A stretch of 64,000 bases of DNA from Candidatus Kapaibacterium sp. (GTDB lineage Bacteria > Bacteroidota > Ignavibacteria > Kapaibacteriales > UBA7675). Under the pieces are notes generated by a model, which saw nothing but the letters and a program-made list of their open reading frames with translations, did no database searches and was not told the origin of the DNA. The position numbers and the translations under genes were made by a program. Within the stretch, counting starts at the first letter, position 1. Every line of letters starts with the position of its first letter. This document shows, in pieces, positions 62,525 through 64,000 of the stretch. The stretch is from the NCBI GenBank assembly GCA_028284775.1, contig JANQRB010000170.1:1-64000 (forward strand), read 5' to 3'.

Positions 62525-64000
62525 ATGACCATGATTCAAGCCAAAATTTGCCAGCAGTATTTCCCTTGGATTTTCTGCACCCTTTGTATTGGCCTGTTCG
62601 TCGCCGTACCACTGCCGATTGCGGCGGACGACGGGGCGTCTTCAACGCCTCTGGCTGACGAAACTTTTGCTGTCCACCCACGCGTTGGATTGACCCAAAC
62701 TAATTACAACGCCAGTTTCAGACAGTTCGAGGGTTCGCTTGATTGCGGCTTGTTTGAAGAGGTCGACGGCTCAGAGCTTAGCGACTTTGACGGCGGCGGT
62801 TTGTCTCTGTCTCTTTTTGGCGAAATTCCCTTCGGCAGCGCGCTCCACCTTGGCCTGGGTATCGGCTATTTCGACCGCAGCGGTGATTTGAAAGCGGGAA
62901 GCTCTTTCCCCCGCCGCGATACGCTGACAGGTGAGCTTATCGCCGTTCAAACGGAACACGTGATCGCTGCCACACTGCGATATCTGGAAATACAGCCGGA
63001 ACTGCGATATACGCTTTCACCTGATTTCATCAGCGGCCCTTTACGCGCTCTGTTTGGTATGCGGATTGGCCTGCCCCTGACGACTGAGTTTGACCAAAGT
63101 GAATCGATTACCAGGCCCGCGAATATCTTTTTCGATGATGATGACGGCAACCGCGTGCAGTCGCGAACGCTCGCCAGCGGCGATATCACGTCCCGTAATG
63201 CGCTCAACCTCGGCATGAGTCTTGGCATCGAAAACATGCTGGCCTTAGGTGCAACAACGCATTTTACCCAGCAAATCGTCTTCGACTACAACTTCACCAA
63301 TGTTACCGACGACGCGGATTGGAACCTGTGGGCGCTGCGCTTTGAGGGCGGCATTCGCTTCAGCCTGGGAGCGCCGGCGCCCGAGCCGGTACCGGAGCCA
63401 GAACCTGTGCCGGAGCCGGAGCCCGAGCCGGAACCAGAGCCGGAGCCAGTCGCTCCGCCGCCGGTGCCGGTGCTGAACGTGGCGATTGAAAGTATCGATG
63501 CTTACAAAGAAGTCGGCAATGAATTACTTGCGCTCTCTTCGCTGTCTCTGGTTAACGCGATCTTTTTTGAGCGCAATGAGGCTGACATTCCGAACAAGTA
63601 CTTGCAGGAAGCATCCGATTCCAAGGCATACGATGCAATGACGGCACATCGTCATCTTTTGCTCGACGTAGCAAAAGTACTGGCGAGCAACTCGGGTGCA
63701 ACAGTCCGGCTGCAAGGTTCCGGTTCCGGCGCCGATGAACAAAATGCTGCGGCATTGGCGCGGCGGCGTGCTGAGAACGTCCGCGATGCTCTGGTAAAAC
63801 TGGGGGTCGATGCCTCGCGCATCAGTGTGCGCAGCTCCGAGCTGCCCCGGCACCCTTCCAATCAGGATTATCCGGAAGGACGGGAAGAGAATCGTCGTGT
63901 TGAAATCCTGGTAAAAGACGCGCCGCTGCAGGAGTATGTTTCGCGAACGCAATACACCCAGGTCGTCGGAACGCTCAGCTCCCGTGTTAGCCTGGAAAAC
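62525..64000 (+). CDS. OmpA-family peptidoglycan-associated protein (3' end beyond window)
   Basis: 492 codons visible, open to the right edge without a stop. ATG at 62525 (62531 is also possible). A signal peptide (FCTLCIGLFVAVPLPIAA) is followed by a beta-barrel-like domain (residues about 45-280). Next is a proline/glutamate linker of repeated PEP units (about 282-315), then an OmpA/MotB C-terminal domain: LVNAIFFERNEADIP, ALARRRAENVRDALVKLGVDASRISV and NRRVEI. The C-domain binds peptidoglycan in the periplasm, and the linker bridges to the barrel. The terminal residues beyond NRRVEILVKDA are cut off by the window, and more domains may follow. Confidence 0.9.
   Translation, partial: MTMIQAKICQQYFPWIFCTLCIGLFVAVPLPIAADDGASSTPLADETFAVHPRVGLTQTNYNASFRQFEGSLDCGLFEEVDGSELSDFDGGGLSLSLFGEIPFGSALHLGLGIGYFDRSGDLKAGSSFPRRDTLTGELIAVQTEHVIAATLRYLEIQPELRYTLSPDFISGPLRALFGMRIGLPLTTEFDQSESITRPANIFFDDDDGNRVQSRTLASGDITSRNALNLGMSLGIENMLALGATTHFTQQIVFDYNFTNVTDDADWNLWALRFEGGIRFSLGAPAPEPVPEPEPVPEPEPEPEPEPEPVAPPPVPVLNVAIESIDAYKEVGNELLALSSLSLVNAIFFERNEADIPNKYLQEASDSKAYDAMTAHRHLLLDVAKVLASNSGATVRLQGSGSGADEQNAAALARRRAENVRDALVKLGVDASRISVRSSELPRHPSNQDYPEGREENRRVEILVKDAPLQEYVSRTQYTQVVGTLSSRVSLEN

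Overview
The window looks chromosomal, from a Gram-negative bacterium of the Fibrobacteres-Chlorobi-Bacteroidota (FCB) supergroup. Six large secreted proteins have C-terminal domains of the type IX secretion kind (…YPNP… or FPNP followed by a short beta-sandwich ending in a basic residue). There are several outer-membrane barrel-like proteins, a LytS/LytTR sensor pair with a Reg_prop propeller ectodomain, and the carboxynorspermidine route to polyamines. Base composition is moderate, judged by eye at slightly above 50% GC. A deeper placement (for example a Kapabacteria or Ignavibacteria-like lineage) is a guess. I saw no rRNA, tRNA, CRISPR array or complete mobile element; the one IS-like remnant is a fragment.

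Layout. 0-0.25 kb: two tandem elements, each made of two hairpins whose stems differ in sequence but still pair while the loops are conserved. 0.25-8.9 kb (minus strand): two barrel-like secreted proteins, a LytTR response regulator, its probable two-propeller histidine kinase, a secreted M48-like metallopeptidase lipoprotein and a META-domain lipoprotein. 8.9-11.3 kb: an ECF sigma factor translationally coupled to an anti-sigma-like protein with a barrel-like C-terminus, and a small orphan gene with its own terminator. 11.8-17.2 kb: DNA photolyase, a membrane protein, a 44-bp tandem repeat, an HtpX-like protease and an AraC/GyrI-type regulator. 17.5-29.4 kb (plus strand): four large surface proteins with Asp-box (BNR) propellers; the last three are tandem paralogues with nearly shared 3' halves. 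29.5-34.4 kb (minus): GNAT acetyltransferase, an aldehyde dehydrogenase/thiamine-diphosphate enzyme operon and an NAD-dependent epimerase. 34.7-39.1 kb: an SRPBCC protein, the carboxynorspermidine synthase/decarboxylase operon with a glycosyltransferase, and an RRM RNA-binding protein. 39.4 kb: IS1-like remnant. 40.4-48.4 kb: a T9SS cargo protein, PhoD-like phosphatase, RluA-type pseudouridine synthase and an IgGFc-binding-like giant surface protein. 48.7-57.7 kb: acetyltransferase, an operon of TPR-transglutaminase protein, ROK kinase and DUF985 cupin, a DUF1992 protein, an STAS/RsbW-like partner-switch pair and a PrsW-like membrane protease. 57.9-64 kb: an anchored helical protein, a second ECF sigma/anti-sigma pair, a YfiH-family enzyme, a barrel protein and an OmpA-family protein that runs off the window.

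How it fits together. Much of the window concerns the cell envelope: secreted adhesin-like proteins, periplasmic and membrane proteases (M48-like, HtpX, PrsW) and four signal-transduction modules (LytS/LytTR, two ECF sigma/anti-sigma pairs, STAS/RsbW) that could sense envelope state. That link is inferred from content; no regulon can be read from this sequence. The most unusual signals are the covarying paired hairpins at the left edge and the mosaic structure of the tandem surface-protein paralogues.
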